Origin: Rhizosphaericola mali
GTDB taxonomy: Bacteria; Bacteroidota; Bacteroidia; Chitinophagales; Chitinophagaceae
Assembly (NCBI RefSeq): GCF_004337365.2
Contig: NZ_CP044016.1
Location: 744,001-808,000, forward strand
DNA: 64,000 nucleotides
Direction of reading: 5' to 3'
The first letter of the stretch is position 1; the number at the start of each line of letters is the position of its first letter. A program made the translations under genes and the position numbers. A model generated the notes under the pieces. The model saw only the letters and a list, made by a program, of their open reading frames with translations, did no database searches and was not told the origin of the DNA. This document shows positions 44,746-55,500 of this stretch, one piece after another.

Positions 44746-45612
44746 GATGAATTGATGCCTTTTTGTTGGGATGCTTATTTCGAAATAGGCAATAAATTAG
44801 GCAAAAAATATATTCAAAATGTCAAAGTTTTGGACTTTCATCCAGCGCAACAGATGCATGACGCATTTCAAAAAAGATTGCAAGAGGAAAATGTAGATTA
44901 TTTATCCGAAGAAGATACTGCTAACTGGCAAAATAAATTTTCTTTTGAATATGGAATTGGTGCGGTGAGTCCAGCGCATTGGATCAATTTGAGAGAACTA
45001 TTGCATGATTGGCGACAATTTTTAATGTCAAAGAATATTTTACTGGAAAATGAATTCTCAAATGAAGATTTGGCCTTGGCATTAGATGGCATTGTTTATC
45101 AAAATATACACGCAAAAAAAATTGTCTTCTGTGATGGTGTTGGGAATGCAAACAAACAATTTTTTCCCAATCTTCCCTTTGCCCCGAATAAAGGCGAAGC
45201 AATTTTAGCGAAAGTTCCAGATTTACCTGCTGAATTTATTTACAAAAAAGGTTTAAGTATTGTGCCTTGGTCTCCAGAGAACCATCTTTTTTGGATTGGT
45301 TCCACGTATAATTGGCAATTTGAAAATGACGAACCAAGCGAGGCATTTAGACAAAAAGTGGAAGAAACCTTGACGAATTGGTTGAAATTGCCTTTTGAAA
45401 TTGTAGATCATTTGAGTTCAATTCGTCCCGCAAATACAGAAAGACGACCTTTTGTTGGTTGGAATGCAAATACGCCACAAATTGGGATTTTGAATGGAAT
45501 GGGAACAAAAGGTTGTTCGCTTGCACCTTATTTTGCAAAGCAATTAGTGGAAAATTTTACAGATCAAACGCCAATTAACGAATTGGCCGATGTTAGCAGA
45601 TTTTTTAAGTAA
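44563..45612 (+). CDS. FAD-dependent oxidoreductase (DAO/DadA-like)
   Basis: Flavoprotein of 349 residues in the D-amino-acid oxidase/glycine oxidase family. The ADP-binding motif is VVGQGVCGTFLSYYLLEKG (GxGxxG near residue 9), followed by GVINPVTGRRIVKTW. The C-terminal FAD motif is NGMGTKGCSLAPYFAKQL near 312. HLSSIRPANTERRPFVGW is the usual region before it. The first 61 codons also occur in the fragment at 40181, so this copy's 5' end may have come with the cassette. The glutaminyl cyclase gene follows after 19 bases. The substrate is unknown. Confidence 0.88.
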   Translation: MNVDFIVVGQGVCGTFLSYYLLEKGFSVIVVDQFRENTASQIASGVINPVTGRRIVKTWMIDELMPFCWDAYFEIGNKLGKKYIQNVKVLDFHPAQQMHDAFQKRLQEENVDYLSEEDTANWQNKFSFEYGIGAVSPAHWINLRELLHDWRQFLMSKNILLENEFSNEDLALALDGIVYQNIHAKKIVFCDGVGNANKQFFPNLPFAPNKGEAILAKVPDLPAEFIYKKGLSIVPWSPENHLFWIGSTYNWQFENDEPSEAFRQKVEETLTNWLKLPFEIVDHLSSIRPANTERRPFVGWNANTPQIGILNGMGTKGCSLAPYFAKQLVENFTDQTPINELADVSRFFK

Positions 45613-45631
45613 TTGAAATACGATACATACT

Positions 45632-46468
45632 ATGAAACATTTGAAAATATTACCCTTCTTCAGTTTGGTTATATTCATGCTTAGCTGTAATAATTCTGGT
45701 TCTGAAAGTATCGAATCCGAATTATCAACTTCAAATAATCAAAAAACAATCGGTTATTCTGTGATAAATGTTTATCCACATGATACAAAAGCTTTTACCG
45801 AAGGCTTATTTATAAAGGATAATATTTTATTTGAAAGTACGGGTGGCAAGGGAAATAAAGATGATGATAATAAAAGTTTCATCATTAAACGAAGTTTGAA
45901 AGATTTACATCCGATTGCTCAAATTAATCTTCCGAAAAATATATTTGGAGAAGGTATTTCTGTCGTAGGAAACAAATTATACGAACTAACTTGGGACGAA
46001 CATATTGTCTTTGTATATGATGCTAAAAATTTCCAAAAACTTGGAGAGTTACATTGGCCATATGAAGGTTGGGGTATGACAACAGATGGCGTTCGCTTAT
46101 ATATTTCTACTGGAAGTGATAAAATCTACATTGTCAATCCGACAGATTTTTCGGTACAAAAAGTAATAAACGTTACCGAAAATGGTGAGCGTTTGGATAA
46201 TATCAATGAATTAGAATATGTAGATGGATATATTTATGCCAATGTTTTTCAGAAAGATGTGATTGTAAAAATTGATTTAAAGGATGGAAGTGTTATCGGG
46301 ACGCTTGACCTCTCCGATATAAAACAAAAAAGTGGAACGGATTTTAACTTGGGCGATGATCTGTATAACAATAAAGTTTTGAATGGAATTGCATATGATA
46401 GCATACATAATACATTGATTGTCACGGGTAAAAATTGGCCCAATTTATTCGAATTAAAACTTCAATAA
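45632..46468 (+). CDS. Glutaminyl-peptide cyclotransferase lipoprotein, copy 1
   Basis: Plant/bacterial-type glutaminyl cyclase of 278 residues, a five-bladed propeller that turns N-terminal Gln into pyroglutamate. The lipoprotein signal ends FMLSC (Cys19). Signatures: NVYPHDTKAFTEGLF, LYELTWDEH, YEGWGMTTDG, INELEYVDGYIYANVF, and VLNGIAYDS. The pattern of TEGL, WGMT and NELE residues matches the active-site face of this family. It begins 19 bases after the oxidoreductase stop, likely in the same transcript. A paralogue follows at 46575. Confidence 0.9.
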   Translation: MKHLKILPFFSLVIFMLSCNNSGSESIESELSTSNNQKTIGYSVINVYPHDTKAFTEGLFIKDNILFESTGGKGNKDDDNKSFIIKRSLKDLHPIAQINLPKNIFGEGISVVGNKLYELTWDEHIVFVYDAKNFQKLGELHWPYEGWGMTTDGVRLYISTGSDKIYIVNPTDFSVQKVINVTENGERLDNINELEYVDGYIYANVFQKDVIVKIDLKDGSVIGTLDLSDIKQKSGTDFNLGDDLYNNKVLNGIAYDSIHNTLIVTGKNWPNLFELKLQ

Positions 46469-46512
46469 ACAATCCTATACATTACCAATTATACGTCACT
46501 TATAAGGTTTCA

Positions 46513-46545
46513 TTTGTGATTAGTATAATTATATGCTTAAATTTG
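46513..46545 (+). promoter_or_regulatory. Bacteroidota promoter for the second glutaminyl cyclase
   Basis: TTTG at 46513-46516, a 21-base spacer, and TAAATTTG at 46538-46545, an exact TAnnTTTG match. The start codon is 30 bases downstream. Confidence 0.72.
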
Positions 46546-46574
46546 CATTTCTCTATTAACAATAGATTTCTAAG

Positions 46575-47408
46575 ATGAAAAAAATATTTTACGTTTTATT
46601 GTCTTCTGCGGTATTTGCGGCTTGCAATAGCAACAATTCCACAGATCAAAATACAACTACTCAAATTACTGATCAGAGCTCGACAGATCCTGCAAATATT
46701 AATTATTCCGTCGTTAATGTGTATCCACATGATACGGCAGCATATACAGAAGGGTTATTTTGGGATAATGGATTTTTATACGAAAGTACAGGTGGTAACG
46801 ATGATGGACGTAAAAGCTTTGTTATCAAACGCAGTTTGAAAGATATTAAGCCTGTTCAGCAATTGGATATTCCGTCCAATTTTTTCGGAGAGGGAATTAC
46901 GATATTGGGTGATAAATTATTCGAATTGACTTGGCAAGAGCATAAGGTTTTTGTGTACGATGCGAAAACTTTCCAAAAAACAGGTGAATTCTCTTGGCCA
47001 CAAGAGGGTTGGGGTATGACGACGGATGGAAAAAGTTTGATCATTTCCACTGGATCGAGCAATATTTATTATGTAAATCCTAAAGATTTTTCTGTAGAGA
47101 AAATTGTTGGTGTAAGTAATAATTATGGTCCTTTGGGTAAATTAAATGAATTGGAATATGTTGATGGATTCATTTACGCAAATGTTTGGCAGACGACTTC
47201 TATCGTAAAGATTGATCCGAATTCAGGTAAAGTTGTTGCTGTATTGGATTTGTCAGATATCAAACAAAAAAGCGGTAAAGATTTCGCATTGGTCAATGAT
47301 CCTACAGGAGATAAAGTGTTAAATGGTATTGCGTATAATCCTACCACCAAAACATTTTATGTTACGGGAAAAGATTGGCCATATATATACGAACTTAAAT
47401 TACAATAA
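46575..47408 (+). CDS. Glutaminyl-peptide cyclotransferase lipoprotein, copy 2
   Basis: 277-residue paralogue of the gene at 45632, in tandem. The lipobox is VFAAC (Cys17). The same signatures occur in the same order: NVYPHDTAAYTEGLF, LFELTWQEH, QEGWGMTTDG, LNELEYVDGFIYANVW, VLNGIAYNP. The N-terminal linker is different (Thr/Gln/Asn-rich). It has its own promoter at 46513, unlike copy 1, so the copies may be used under different conditions. Such enzymes act on exported proteins; in Bacteroidota many secreted proteins begin with Gln after signal cleavage. Confidence 0.9.
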   Translation: MKKIFYVLLSSAVFAACNSNNSTDQNTTTQITDQSSTDPANINYSVVNVYPHDTAAYTEGLFWDNGFLYESTGGNDDGRKSFVIKRSLKDIKPVQQLDIPSNFFGEGITILGDKLFELTWQEHKVFVYDAKTFQKTGEFSWPQEGWGMTTDGKSLIISTGSSNIYYVNPKDFSVEKIVGVSNNYGPLGKLNELEYVDGFIYANVWQTTSIVKIDPNSGKVVAVLDLSDIKQKSGKDFALVNDPTGDKVLNGIAYNPTTKTFYVTGKDWPYIYELKLQ

Positions 47409-47420
47409 GAACTTGGACGC

Positions 47421-47445
47421 AATATAAATGTTGAATTTATATTGT
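47421..47445 (+). terminator. AT-rich hairpin after the second glutaminyl cyclase
   Basis: Perfect 10-bp stem (47421-47430 with 47436-47445), 5-base loop, then TAATTTT. It is weak because the stem is nearly all A/T. Confidence 0.5.
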
Positions 47446-47495
47446 AATTTTAAAAGTGTTGCCTCGCGCAACCAACAGAATAATCAGAATTGAAG

Positions 47496-48926
47496 ATGGA
47501 TATATCCTGCACAGATAAAGAATTGTTCCTATTTAAAAAAATCGCAGCCGTTGCCGAGGAATTGGCAATGCCCGCATTTTTGATAGGAGGCTATGTGCGT
47601 GATAAGTTGTTGAATAGACCTTCTAAAGATATCGATATCGTGTGTCTTGGTGATGGCATTGCCTTTGCCGAAGCCGTTGCTAAAAGATTTAATCCCAAAC
47701 CAGCTGTGGCAGTTTTTAAAACCTATGGTACGGCGCAGATTAAAATACACGATGTAGAATTAGAATTTGTAGGTGCTCGCAAGGAAAGTTATCACAGAGA
47801 AAGTCGCAATCCAGAAGTCATTCCGGGATCGTTACAAGATGATCAAAATCGTCGAGATTTTACGATTAATGCACTTTCAGTTAGTTTGAATAAAGACGAT
47901 TATGGCAGTTTGATTGACCCTTTTAATGGGTTGAAAGATTTGTCGATTGGGCGTATTGTTACACCATTAGATCCAGATATTACATTTAGCGATGATCCTT
48001 TGCGTATGTTGCGTGCGATTCGTTTTGCAGCGCAATTAGGATTTGAAATTGACTCCAAGACATTTGAAGCAATTCAGCGAAATGCGAAACGTATCAATAT
48101 TATCACACAAGAGCGCATTACGGAAGAGTTTAATAAAATTATGCTTTCCAAAAAACCTTCTATAGGTTTGGCTTTGTTGAGTGATTCGGGTTTGTTGGAT
48201 ATTATATTTCCACAAATGATGGCTTTGCACGGAGCGGAAAATGTGGAAGGAATTGGACATAAAGATAATTTTTACCATACACTTCAAGTAATTGACAATA
48301 TTTCTCAACATACCAAAGATCTTTGGTTGCGTTGGGCGGCATTGATGCATGATATTGGCAAACCAGGAACGAAGAAATTTGAATCTGGTAGTTGGACTTT
48401 TCATGGACATGAAGTTTTGGGTTCCAAAATGGTTCCCAAAGTTTTTACCAAATTGAAATTGCCGACAAATGAAAAGATGAAATTGGTCAAAAAATTGGTC
48501 TTTTTACACATGCGTCCGGTAAGTTTGACTAAGGAAAATATTACCGATAGCGCCATCAGAAGATTGTTATTTGATGCGGGCGAAGATATTGACTCTCTAA
48601 TGATGCTTTGTAATGCGGATATTACTAGTAAAAACAAGGTAAAAGTTCGTCGTTACATGCAAAATTTTGAATTGGTCAGAAAGCGCATGGAAGAAGTCGA
48701 GGAAAAAGATCGTATTCGAAATTGGCAACCGCCGATTAGTGGAGAGTTGATAATGAATGTATTTGCATTATCACCATCACGTGAAGTTGGTACGATTAAA
48801 GATGCTATACGTGAGGCAATTTTAGATGGTATTATTCCAAATAAGTATGAAGAAGCTTTTCAATTTATGTTGGAAAAAGGAAAAGAATTAGGTTTGACTC
48901 CAGTGCAAGCATTTGTCATTGGATAG
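47496..48926 (+). CDS. pcn: CCA tRNA nucleotidyltransferase with HD domain
   Basis: Polymerase-beta-fold enzyme, about 476 residues, that adds or repairs the CCA end of tRNA. I take the ATG at 47496 rather than the TTG at 47490. Motifs: [13 protein letters not shown] (flexible loop/nucleotide), DIDIV (catalytic carboxylates), [26 protein letters not shown] (first part DPLRMLRA), ERITEEF, and a C-terminal HD domain [11 protein letters not shown]. The HD domain type is common in Bacteroidota, where the protein may also act as a phosphohydrolase on tRNA ends. The pRiA4b-like gene follows after 24 bases and probably shares its transcript. Confidence 0.92.
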   Translation: MDISCTDKELFLFKKIAAVAEELAMPAFLIGGYVRDKLLNRPSKDIDIVCLGDGIAFAEAVAKRFNPKPAVAVFKTYGTAQIKIHDVELEFVGARKESYHRESRNPEVIPGSLQDDQNRRDFTINALSVSLNKDDYGSLIDPFNGLKDLSIGRIVTPLDPDITFSDDPLRMLRAIRFAAQLGFEIDSKTFEAIQRNAKRINIITQERITEEFNKIMLSKKPSIGLALLSDSGLLDIIFPQMMALHGAENVEGIGHKDNFYHTLQVIDNISQHTKDLWLRWAALMHDIGKPGTKKFESGSWTFHGHEVLGSKMVPKVFTKLKLPTNEKMKLVKKLVFLHMRPVSLTKENITDSAIRRLLFDAGEDIDSLMMLCNADITSKNKVKVRRYMQNFELVRKRMEEVEEKDRIRNWQPPISGELIMNVFALSPSREVGTIKDAIREAILDGIIPNKYEEAFQFMLEKGKELGLTPVQAFVIG

Positions 48927-48950
48927 CATTCACCCATAAAAAATAAGAAA

Positions 48951-49514
48951 GTGGCAGAATTAAAATTTAGAGTTTATTTAGAAGAAGACGATTCGATATA
49001 TAGGGATGTGATCATTTTGCACAATCAAACCTTTTTGGATTTAAATAATATTATTTTAAAAGCATACGAATTTGATAGCAAATTTGAATCTACGTTTTAT
49101 CGAAGCAATGATCAATGGCTAGAAGGACGTGAGATTACCAAGGAAAAATATGATAAATCTTATCGTGCGGATCCTTTAATCATGGCGGACACGACTATTG
49201 GAAGTGAGATTTTGGAAACCAATCAAAAGTTCAAATATGTGTATGATTTTACCAAACATTGGGCTTTTTTGATTGAATTGATAAAAATAACGAAAGAAAT
49301 TAGTAGTAAAATTACCTATCCAGCAGTGGCTCGTTTGGAAGGAATTGGACCGCAACAATATGGTACAAAAAGCCTTTTGGGAGACAAATTTTTAGATATT
49401 GAAGAGAAATATGATCTCAAAGGTGATGCCGAAGGTTTTGGTTCTGAAAATGAAGATGGCGTTTCTGATGAAGGAGGTGAGGATAGTTTTGATGATGGTG
49501 GAGATGATTTTTAG
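48951..49514 (+). CDS. Plasmid pRiA4b ORF-3-like protein
   Basis: 187 residues from a GTG start. The N-terminal KFRVYLEEDDSIYRDVIILHNQTFLDLNNIIL (first part KFRVYLEEDDSIYRDV, second part QTFLDLNNIIL) followed by FDSKFESTFY matches the pRiA4b ORF-3 domain, an uncharacterised fold also found as a passenger of some insertion elements. A KYVYDFTKHWAFLIELIKI segment also fits. The last 27 residues are very acidic and Gly-rich (EDGVSDEGGEDSFDDGGDD), likely disordered. No transposon ends surround it; it sits between pcn and ligA, as a chromosomal gene. Function unknown. Confidence 0.75.
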   Translation: MAELKFRVYLEEDDSIYRDVIILHNQTFLDLNNIILKAYEFDSKFESTFYRSNDQWLEGREITKEKYDKSYRADPLIMADTTIGSEILETNQKFKYVYDFTKHWAFLIELIKITKEISSKITYPAVARLEGIGPQQYGTKSLLGDKFLDIEEKYDLKGDAEGFGSENEDGVSDEGGEDSFDDGGDDF

Positions 49515-49548
49515 TTTTAATTCATTTAAATAAATATATTGCTGCCTT

Positions 49549-51648
49549 ATGTACGTAGAGCAACAAGTAAAGGAATTACAAAAAGATACTTTAGAATTAT
49601 TAGCAAATACAGCGCATTTAGATGTAGACAAGCTGCCCCTTTTACGGGCAGTTTTGCATTTTCATGAAAATCGTTATTACGTATTGGACAATCCTTTGAT
49701 TTCGGATACGGAATACGATATGCTGTATAAAGCTCTAGAACGTATCGAAAAGGAACATCCGGAATTGATAACTCCTGATTCTCCTACACAGCGTGTCGGG
49801 AAGGAATTGTCGGGGGATTTTCAGACAGTAGATCATTTGGTGCCGATGCTTTCTTTGAGCAATTCCTACAACGCGGAAGATTTAAAAGATTGGGATGAGC
49901 GTGTGCGTGAAAAGAACGTATCCGAATTGAAATATTGCGTCGAACCCAAATTTGACGGAGCAGGCATTTCCCTTATTTATGAAAATGATTATCTCGTACG
50001 TGGTGCGACACGTGGCGATGGTGTGCAAGGGGATGATATTACCACCAATATCAAACAGATTAAATCCATTCCGCTATCTGCGCCATTTTCCAAATATGGT
50101 ATCCAACAAATTGAAATTCGCGGTGAAGTTTTGATGTTCAAAGAATCTTTCAAAAAATACAATCAATCTCTAGCCGAACAAGGGCAAGCTATTTTAGCGA
50201 ATCCGAGAAATGCAGCTAGTGGGACGATTCGTATGAAAGATCCTGCAATTGTAGGTAAAAGAAATTTGTCTGCTTATTTGTACTATGTCAGTGACTATAC
50301 TTTGATTGACGAAAATGTTCCTTTAGATGAACATTTGAAATCTCAATCAGGTTGTTTGCAGATGCTTTGGGATTGCGGATTTCTTTCTCCTGTAAAGCAA
50401 ATTCAGGTATATAGTTCGATTGAAGATGTTGTCAAACATGTACATGATTTTGAGGAGATGCGAGACACTTTGCCATTTGAAATTGATGGTATGGTAATCA
50501 AAGTGGACAATATCGAAACGCAAGAATTTCTTGGTAGCACTTCACATCATCCGCGGTGGGCAATGGCTTTTAAGTTTAAAGCACGTCAAGCGACAAGCCA
50601 TTTGCGTGAAGTTATTTTCCAAGTTGGTAGGACAGGAGCGATTACTCCTGTTGCAAAAATTGATCCAGTGGCAATTGGCGGCGTGACGGTTTCGTCTGTT
50701 TCTTTGTTTAATGAAGATATTATCAAGGAAAAAGATTTGAAAATAAATGATACCGTTTTGGTAGAACGTGCGGCAGATGTAATTCCTTATATTGTTAAAT
50801 CTCAGGCAGAATTAAGAGATGGTACGGAAACTGAAATCGTATTTCCTACGCATTGTCCTGTTTGTAATTCTGAGTTGATCAAGCCTGAAGGAGAAAGTGT
50901 TTGGCGTTGTGTCAATCCCAATTGTGAAGCGCAAGTTTTGGAAAAAATTATTCATTTCGGTAGTAAAGACGCTATGGACATTCGCAATCTAGGAGATGCT
51001 TTAGTACGCAAATTTTTTAGTTTGGGTTTATTGAAAGACATTCCAGGGATTTATAGTTTGGACTATGAAGCCATTGGTAATCTGCCAGGGTTTGGAAAAA
51101 GATCGGTAGAAAATTTACAAACCGCCATTGAGGCGAGTAAAAGTCAAACTTTAAATAGATTGATTTACGCTTTGGGAATTCGCTACGTAGGTGAAACAAC
51201 GGCTAAAACATTGGCAAATAAAATCACCAATCTTTGGGATTTAAAAAATTATAGTTCGGAGGAATTAATGGCATTGGAGGATATTGGTCCTAAAGTGGCC
51301 AAAGGAATCCAAGACTTTTTTGCTATACCTGAATCAATTGAAATGTTGACAAGATTGGAAGCTGTTGGCGTTTCATTTGCCAATCAAAAGAAAAGCGGCG
51401 TAGCCGAGGGCGAAGATGTTTTACACGGACAAAGCTTTCTATTTACGGGTTCTTTAACCAAATTTAAAAGGAGTGAAGCGGAAACATTAGTTGAGTCTCG
51501 TGGTGGAAAAATATTAAGTGGTGTAAGTTCCAAATTGAATTATCTAGTAGTTGGTGAAGATGCGGGAAGTAAATTGGAAAAAGCCAAGAAACTCAATACC
51601 GTCAAGATCTTATCAGAGGATGAATTTTTAGCTATGACTCAATTATAG
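49549..51648 (+). CDS. ligA: NAD-dependent DNA ligase
   Basis: Essential replicative ligase of 699 residues. Domain Ia NAD-binding is followed by the adenylation domain with the catalytic Lys in CVEPKFDGAGISL (near 130). VRGATRGDGVQGDDIT and GEVLMFKESF follow. The four-Cys zinc finger is CPVCNSELIKPEGESVWRC then NPNCEAQ. Helix-hairpin-helix repeats cover about 505-600 (NLPGFGKRSVENL, LEDIGPKVAKGI). The C-terminal BRCT domain is about 625-699 (FLFTGSLTKFKRSEAETLV). All functional residues look intact. A hairpin overlaps the convergent regulator gene. Confidence 0.96.
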   Translation: MYVEQQVKELQKDTLELLANTAHLDVDKLPLLRAVLHFHENRYYVLDNPLISDTEYDMLYKALERIEKEHPELITPDSPTQRVGKELSGDFQTVDHLVPMLSLSNSYNAEDLKDWDERVREKNVSELKYCVEPKFDGAGISLIYENDYLVRGATRGDGVQGDDITTNIKQIKSIPLSAPFSKYGIQQIEIRGEVLMFKESFKKYNQSLAEQGQAILANPRNAASGTIRMKDPAIVGKRNLSAYLYYVSDYTLIDENVPLDEHLKSQSGCLQMLWDCGFLSPVKQIQVYSSIEDVVKHVHDFEEMRDTLPFEIDGMVIKVDNIETQEFLGSTSHHPRWAMAFKFKARQATSHLREVIFQVGRTGAITPVAKIDPVAIGGVTVSSVSLFNEDIIKEKDLKINDTVLVERAADVIPYIVKSQAELRDGTETEIVFPTHCPVCNSELIKPEGESVWRCVNPNCEAQVLEKIIHFGSKDAMDIRNLGDALVRKFFSLGLLKDIPGIYSLDYEAIGNLPGFGKRSVENLQTAIEASKSQTLNRLIYALGIRYVGETTAKTLANKITNLWDLKNYSSEELMALEDIGPKVAKGIQDFFAIPESIEMLTRLEAVGVSFANQKKSGVAEGEDVLHGQSFLFTGSLTKFKRSEAETLVESRGGKILSGVSSKLNYLVVGEDAGSKLEKAKKLNTVKILSEDEFLAMTQL

Positions 51649-51654
51649 TCTTAT

Positions 51655-51692
51655 AACAACTATTTGGCGTAACCAAGACGCCAATAGTTGTT
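51655..51692. terminator. Bidirectional terminator between ligA and the GntR-family gene
   Basis: 15-bp stem with a single bulged T (51655-51670 with 51678-51692), 7-base loop. The stem is built on AACAACTATT and TGGCGT. It includes the end of the minus-strand coding sequence. Confidence 0.75.
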
Positions 51693-52337
51693 GTTTAATA
51701 ATTTATCCAAAGTTCTGAGTCCTTCATCTTCGTTGCGCTTAATGATATTTTTTAATAATACTTCGTGTAGACCATGAACTAAAGCAAAATGAGAAATATT
51801 TCCCTGATCTCTATTTTGAAAATATTCTCTTAATCTTATTGTAAAATATCGATATTGTTCTTCCAATATCTGATTGTGTGTCGCCTTTGCAATACCCACG
51901 TGAAATCGAATGTCCGCGTCTAATGCTTGTTGAAACCTACCTGCTAAAGTTGAATTTTTTCTATCCGTAAGCGCCTCTGTAATCTCGATAATATCATTGG
52001 CATTCCTATACTTAATAGCCTGTATTAAGATTTCTTTTTCTAGTAAATATCTTACATCATTCACTTCCTTTAATCGCAATCGATTCATACGAATATCATC
52101 CGTCACATTTCGCTCTATTTGCAAATTTACAAATGTGCCAGAGCCTCTTTTTACAGTCAGTATTCCTACATTTTCAAGTGTTTTTACAGCCTCTCTTATC
52201 GTAGATCTTCCAGCACCATATAATTTCATTAATTCGGGTTCCGTAGGGATTTTGTTTCCGGGCTTGTAAACTCCAAATGTCAAATCATCTTGTAATTTCT
52301 TTATTATTTTTTCGGTAAGCGTATTTTTTATAATCAT
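51660..52337 (-). CDS. GntR/FadR-family transcriptional regulator
   Basis: 225 residues. The winged helix-turn-helix (residues about 5-72) has KIPTEPELMKLYGAGRST, REAVKTLENVGILTVKRGSG and TFV, the GntR pattern. The C-terminal FCD domain (about 90-220) is helical; ADIRFHVGIAKATHN and FALVHGLHEVLLKNI carry the Asp and His residues expected to bind a metal or acid ligand. It is divergent from the SusC/SusD pair, 234 bases away, and is its likely regulator. FCD regulators usually respond to sugar acids or carboxylates, which hints at the pair's substrate. Confidence 0.9.
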   Translation of the reverse strand: MIIKNTLTEKIIKKLQDDLTFGVYKPGNKIPTEPELMKLYGAGRSTIREAVKTLENVGILTVKRGSGTFVNLQIERNVTDDIRMNRLRLKEVNDVRYLLEKEILIQAIKYRNANDIIEITEALTDRKNSTLAGRFQQALDADIRFHVGIAKATHNQILEEQYRYFTIRLREYFQNRDQGNISHFALVHGLHEVLLKNIIKRNEDEGLRTLDKLLNNNYWRLGYAK

Positions 52338-52506
52338 TTAAGCAGAAATATGGTTTAAACATCTGATGAATTTAGAACTATTATTTATAGTTTGAGATTC
52401 ATTTTAGAGCGTAAATAAACGAAAAAAAAGTTAATTGGTATGATGAATTGACGTTTATATGACAAATAAAAGACATTTGCAATTCTTTAACTTTTGGATC
52501 TCCTAC

Positions 52507-52514
52507 TACATTTG
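52507..52514 (+). promoter_or_regulatory. Probable -7 box for the SusC gene
   Basis: TACATTTG, an exact TAnnTTTG match, 57 bases before the start codon. A good TTTG -33 box at the usual spacing is not seen, so activation by a regulator is plausible. Confidence 0.45.
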
Positions 52515-52571
52515 CAACCGCCATACCTAACTGATCGTGGCAATATATTATCCTATATTCTTATACTCAAT

Positions 52572-55500
52572 ATGAAAAAAAAATTATTTCTTGTCTTTTG
52601 TAGTTTCTCTGCTATCGTTGCTTATGCGCAGAAAAATACTATAAAAGGAATTGTAAAAGACTCTGCCGATCAACACATATTGATCGGTGCCGTCGTTGAA
52701 AATGAAACAACCCATACTAAAAAACTAACTAATGCAGATGGGCATTTTTTGTTGAATGGACAACCTGGCGATAAGTTAAAAATAACATTCATAGGCTATT
52801 CTACTAAGGAGATAACTATAGAAAATAATCAACCTTTCTATGAAGTTTATTTGCCTACTAATAATGAATCTTTATCTGATGTAGTTGTTACTGGCGCTTT
52901 TGGACTAAAATATAGTGCTAAAGAAATGGGTGTTTCCGTGGCTACGGTTTCTGGTAAGTCTGTAAATAATACAAAAGTAATTAATCCTTTACAAGGGTTA
53001 CAAGCTAAGGTTGCAGGACTTCAAATTAATATGTTTGATGCGAGTGTGAATCCTCAAGTGAGAGTTACCTTACGTGGTGCTCGTAATATTGATGATGGGA
53101 AAAATGAACCATTATTCGTAGTTGATGGAGTCCCTTTGCCTAGTATAACGCAGTACAATCCACAGTCTCAAGGATCCACTAGAGATGCCTCTGCAATTAC
53201 CTCTCTTAACCCAAATGATATAGAAAGTATTACAGTATTAAAAGGTGCAAATGCCGCTGCCGTATATGGTTCTCAAGGTGTTAATGGTGTAATCATAGTA
53301 ACTACTAAACACGGTTCTAAAGGTGCTGGAAGGATTAATTTTACACACTCCACTACATTCGATAAAGTAGGTTGGTTGCCAAAATTTCAAGAAGAATTTG
53401 GTGGCGGATGGAATGGCGTATATCAACCTTACGAAACAAGATCTTGGGGGGCGAAATATGATGGCTCAACAGTAAACGTAGGTCCAATATTACCAGATGG
53501 AACACAATGGCAATTAAAATATTCTCCCATCAAAAATCAAAAATCTCAATTTTTCAATACTGGTATTACCAATCAAGAAAGTCTTTCCCTCTCTGGTGGA
53601 GACGATAAATCTAGCTACTACCTTTCTGGACAATATGCCGATGTAGAAGGTGTGATTCCTCACGATAATAATAAGAAAACCAATTTTCGTTTTAGTGGCA
53701 GTCGTAAATTTGGCAAGTTATTGTCCTCTTATTCGGTTTCTTATTCACAAATGAATGTGAGTACGACGACGTCTGAGCCTTGGAATAATGTAAGGAATCT
53801 TCCATTATACATTCCTATTAAGGATTTAAAAGACTATAAAAATCCAACAAAGTATTATGCTCACCCAGAGTATTATTTTGCGAGTAATTCTATCAATCCA
53901 TATTGGGGATTGGACAATATGCGTCAAGATGCAAGACAGGAAAATATCAATGGTAACGTTTCATTTGAATATCCAATTACATCTTGGTTTAAAGCTATTT
54001 ACAGACTTGGTTTTACTTCTGTTAATTCTAAATTACATGCTTTTAATGCGAAAGTGGATAATTCTGCCATTCCATATACTTATTATGATGCGGATGGTAA
54101 ACTACAAACATTAAAACTGACTAATGGAACTTTTGGTCCAAGGTTGAGTGCTGCGGGAAGTGTACAAGAAGGTACGACTTCTGATCAGCAATTAAATAGT
54201 GATTTGTTACTACAATTTACGAAGACATTTAAGAAGTTTAGTACTAGACTTTTATTAGGTCAAAATTATCAAGATCAAAAAAGTTCGGAAGGTAGTACTT
54301 CTGCAAGTGCTTTGAATATGCCTGAGGTGTACAATCTTTCCAATGCTGTAGGGAATTTATCAGGTAATTTTAATTCCTATCATCAACGTCGGTATTCCTT
54401 TTTTGGTGAATTTATGGTAGGTTATGATAATTATTTGTTCTTAACATTAAACGGACGTCAAGAGAATGTTTCCGTTTTAAGTCCAGATAATAGAAGTTAT
54501 TTCTATCCTGGTGCGAACCTATCTTTTGTTTTTACGAATGCCTTTCCTGAATTGAAAAATTCAATACTATCTTATGGAAAAGTGTACGGATCTTGGAGTA
54601 AGACTGCCAATTCATTCGTTGATCCATATCGCTTACAAAATGTGTATTCTCAAGTTGCAGGATTTCCTTTTGGAAATCTAAATGGTACGCAAATAACTAC
54701 AACGAATGCAAATCCTGATCTTAAACCTGAATTTGTTTATAGTTGGGAGACTGGTATGCAATTGGGATTTTGGAAAGATAGGATTCGTTTTGAAGCCACT
54801 TATGCGCATGCGGACTCAAGAGATCAAATTATGGAAATATCTTCTTCTGCAGCGAGCGGATTTCTTTCAACATTTACCAATGCTGCTAGGATGAGGAGTA
54901 AATCGATAGAACTAAATTTACAAGCGGATCTTATACGTAATGAAACTTGGTTATGGACCATTGGTGCCAATTATACGCACAATGATAATACAGTAGTAAG
55001 TATTGCAGGAAATGAGGCGATGATTAATCAATGGAAAGGTTTGTATATCGTGCCAGGACAAAGATATCCGACTTATGAAATGCCTGCATACGAAACAGAT
55101 CCACAAGGAAGAACTGTAGTGAATGCAACCACAGGAATTCCAATACAGTCGTCCGAATTGAAAAATATGGGTACATCCCAACCTGTGCATATGTTGGGAG
55201 TAAATACATCTATTACCTATAAAAATATTACATTCTCTGCCTTGGTGGATGCTAGATGGGGAAGTAACTATTATACTGCAGCAGCAGAAAATACAACGGC
55301 TCAAGGTTTAGCACCTATCACATCATCTTATGATAGAGGTAAATTTATTTATCCAAATTCCGTCATTAAAAATGCGGATGGTACTTATTCTGAAAATACA
55401 ACCGAAGCTACATCTGACTATAATTTCTGGAATACTTACAAGAGTGTGTTAAGTAATAACGTATTCAATGGTAAATATATTAAACTAAGAGAATTAAATA

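Noticed and set aside
48951..49514. pRiA4b ORF-3-like gene as evidence of an insertion element
   Set aside because: No transposase, terminal inverted repeats or target duplications flank it, and it is tightly packed between pcn and ligA.
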